Assembly (NCBI GenBank): GCA_021545665.1
Contig: JAJRTX010000226.1
Coordinates: 1-22,208 of the forward strand
DNA length: 22,208 bases
Source of the DNA: Zetaproteobacteria bacterium
GTDB lineage: Bacteria; Pseudomonadota; Zetaproteobacteria; Mariprofundales; Mariprofundaceae
Reading direction: 5' to 3'
Part shown: positions 21,372 through 22,208 of the stretch, in pieces
Layout: every line of letters starts with the position of its first letter
How positions within the stretch are numbered: position 1 is the stretch's first letter
The notes under the pieces: model-generated
Database searches by the model: none
What the model was told of the DNA's origin: nothing
Seen by the model: only the letters and a program-made list of their open reading frames with translations
Made by a program: the position numbers and the translations under genes

Positions 21372-22208
21372 ATGGCTAGTCAGGCCGTTGGCGTCTTAGG
21401 TGCTACCAGCCTGGTTGGTGATTGCCTGCTGTCACCTGATCTGATTAACAGTATCCCCCCCCATTTGAAAATCCATGCTTTTTCCAGGCAGGCTGCGGAT
21501 CCTGATTTCGCTGTTGGTGATCGTCTAAATTGGCACCATTTGACTGATCAAAGTAAGCATGGGTTTGAAGAGCCAATTGATAGCTGGGTCTCTCTGGCAC
21601 CTGTCTGGGTGCTGCCAGACTATTTTCATCTGTTGGAAAGATGTGGTGTGCGCAGGATTGTGGTTCTAAGCTCCACGAGCCTGTTCACTAAAACCAATGC
21701 GTCTGATGCCAAGGACAAGGATGTTGCAGATCGCCTGGCATCAGGTGAAAAGCAGTTGATTGAGTGGGCAGAAAACTGTGGTGTTGATTGGGTGATCCTG
21801 CGCCCGACCCTTATATATGGTTTGGGCAGAGATCAAAATATAACCGCTGTTGCGGGTTTTATTAATCGATTTGGCTTTTTTCCACTGCTTGGAAAAGCAA
21901 TGGGGTTGCGTCAACCTGTTCATGCCAAAGATGTCGCTATGGTCACTTTGCATGCACTTATGCAAACAGATATAAAAAATAGGGCATATAATATCTCGGG
22001 TGGTGAAGTGCTTGGCTATAAAGATATGATTGACCGTGTTTTTATGGCGTTGAGAAAAAAGCCGCGCTATTTTCCTGTTCCAAGCATGTTGTTGCATTTT
22101 GGCGTAATGCTGCTGCGTTTGCTGCCCAAATTTAAAGGGGTTTCTCCAGGTATGGCAGAACGTATGAATCAGGATTTGGTTTTGGAACATAGCGCTGCGA
22201 CACGGGAT
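21372..22208 (+). CDS. Atypical SDR, NAD-dependent epimerase/dehydratase family (3' end outside window)
   Basis: Starting at the ATG at 21372, four bases after the GT2 gene, the frame stays open for 279 codons to the window end. V-G-V-L-G-A-T-S-L-V-G-D (6-17) is the Rossmann motif, V-V-L-S-S-T-S the active-site serine strand, and L-R-P-T-L-I-Y-G-L-G and R-Q-P-V-H-A-K-D-V-A are typical of extended SDR sugar epimerases/reductases. Where Y-x3-K is expected, the sequence reads L-A-S-G-E-K, so the tyrosine is missing. Proteins of this kind stand next to WbbL-type transferases and, often, a WecA/WbpL-type initiating transferase in other O-antigen clusters, so a WecA-like gene might follow. Without the tyrosine a different catalytic arrangement or a non-enzymatic role is possible. 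Confidence 0.8.
   Translation, partial: MASQAVGVLGATSLVGDCLLSPDLINSIPPHLKIHAFSRQAADPDFAVGDRLNWHHLTDQSKHGFEEPIDSWVSLAPVWVLPDYFHLLERCGVRRIVVLSSTSLFTKTNASDAKDKDVADRLASGEKQLIEWAENCGVDWVILRPTLIYGLGRDQNITAVAGFINRFGFFPLLGKAMGLRQPVHAKDVAMVTLHALMQTDIKNRAYNISGGEVLGYKDMIDRVFMALRKKPRYFPVPSMLLHFGVMLLRLLPKFKGVSPGMAERMNQDLVLEHSAATRD

Noticed and set aside
21741..22190. 149-codon minus-strand frame at the end of the window
   Set aside because: Antisense to the SDR gene, whose + strand frame carries clear Rossmann and SDR motifs through the whole stretch.
1..22208. CRISPR arrays, tRNA or rRNA genes, phage genes, toxin-antitoxin or defence systems
   Set aside because: No regularly spaced repeats, no RNA gene signatures and no characteristic protein motifs of these kinds were found on either strand.

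Overview
This window is most of a surface-polysaccharide (O-antigen or capsule type) gene cluster from a Gram-negative bacterium. All convincing genes are on the + strand. The genus cannot be fixed from the sequence; AT-leaning composition (about 38-45% GC in most hand-counted lines), ABC-transporter export with a long Wzt, and a WbbL-type glycosyltransferase followed by an atypical SDR suggest a beta- or gammaproteobacterium.

Layout. (1) 1-455: the 3' end of a transposase gene (IS1182-like) and a non-coding stretch with a strong Fur-box-like palindrome and a nested hairpin just ahead of the first sugar gene. (2) 456-7659: nucleotide-sugar genes. gmd (GDP-mannose 4,6-dehydratase) is followed by a very tight run: rfbF (glucose-1-phosphate cytidylyltransferase), rfbG (CDP-glucose 4,6-dehydratase), a TylC3/TcaB9-type sugar C-methyltransferase, an RmlC-type epimerase, a NeuD/PglD-type acyltransferase, a CmcI-type SAM enzyme and a DegT-type PLP aminotransferase. 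Most junctions from rfbF to the acyltransferase are 4-base ATGA overlaps. Together they predict a CDP-activated, C-methyl-branched, N-acylated amino-deoxyhexose. (3) 7704-11753: a GT-B-like protein with conserved cysteines, a SAM methyltransferase and a GT4 glycosyltransferase. (4) 11783-13868: the exporter, Wzm permease and Wzt ATPase with a C-terminal carbohydrate-binding domain. (5) 13869-14312: non-coding, unusually rich in inverted repeats. (6) 14313-17271: an FkbM methyltransferase and a GT2-membrane-methyltransferase fusion. (7) 17508-22208: a second copy of the cysteine-containing GT-B-like protein, a GT4, a WbbL-like GT2, and an NAD-binding epimerase-like gene cut by the window end.

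How the genes fit together (inference): the first block makes unusual activated sugars, the glycosyltransferases assemble them on a lipid carrier, and several SAM methyltransferases decorate or cap the chain. Wzm/Wzt then exports the finished chain, with the Wzt C-terminal domain probably reading a terminal modification. No Wzx flippase or Wzy polymerase is present in the window, which fits the ABC-dependent route. The most original parts are the CDP-branched-amino-sugar pathway, the duplicated uncharacterised GT-B proteins, and the GT2-methyltransferase fusion. No tRNA, rRNA or CRISPR was seen.
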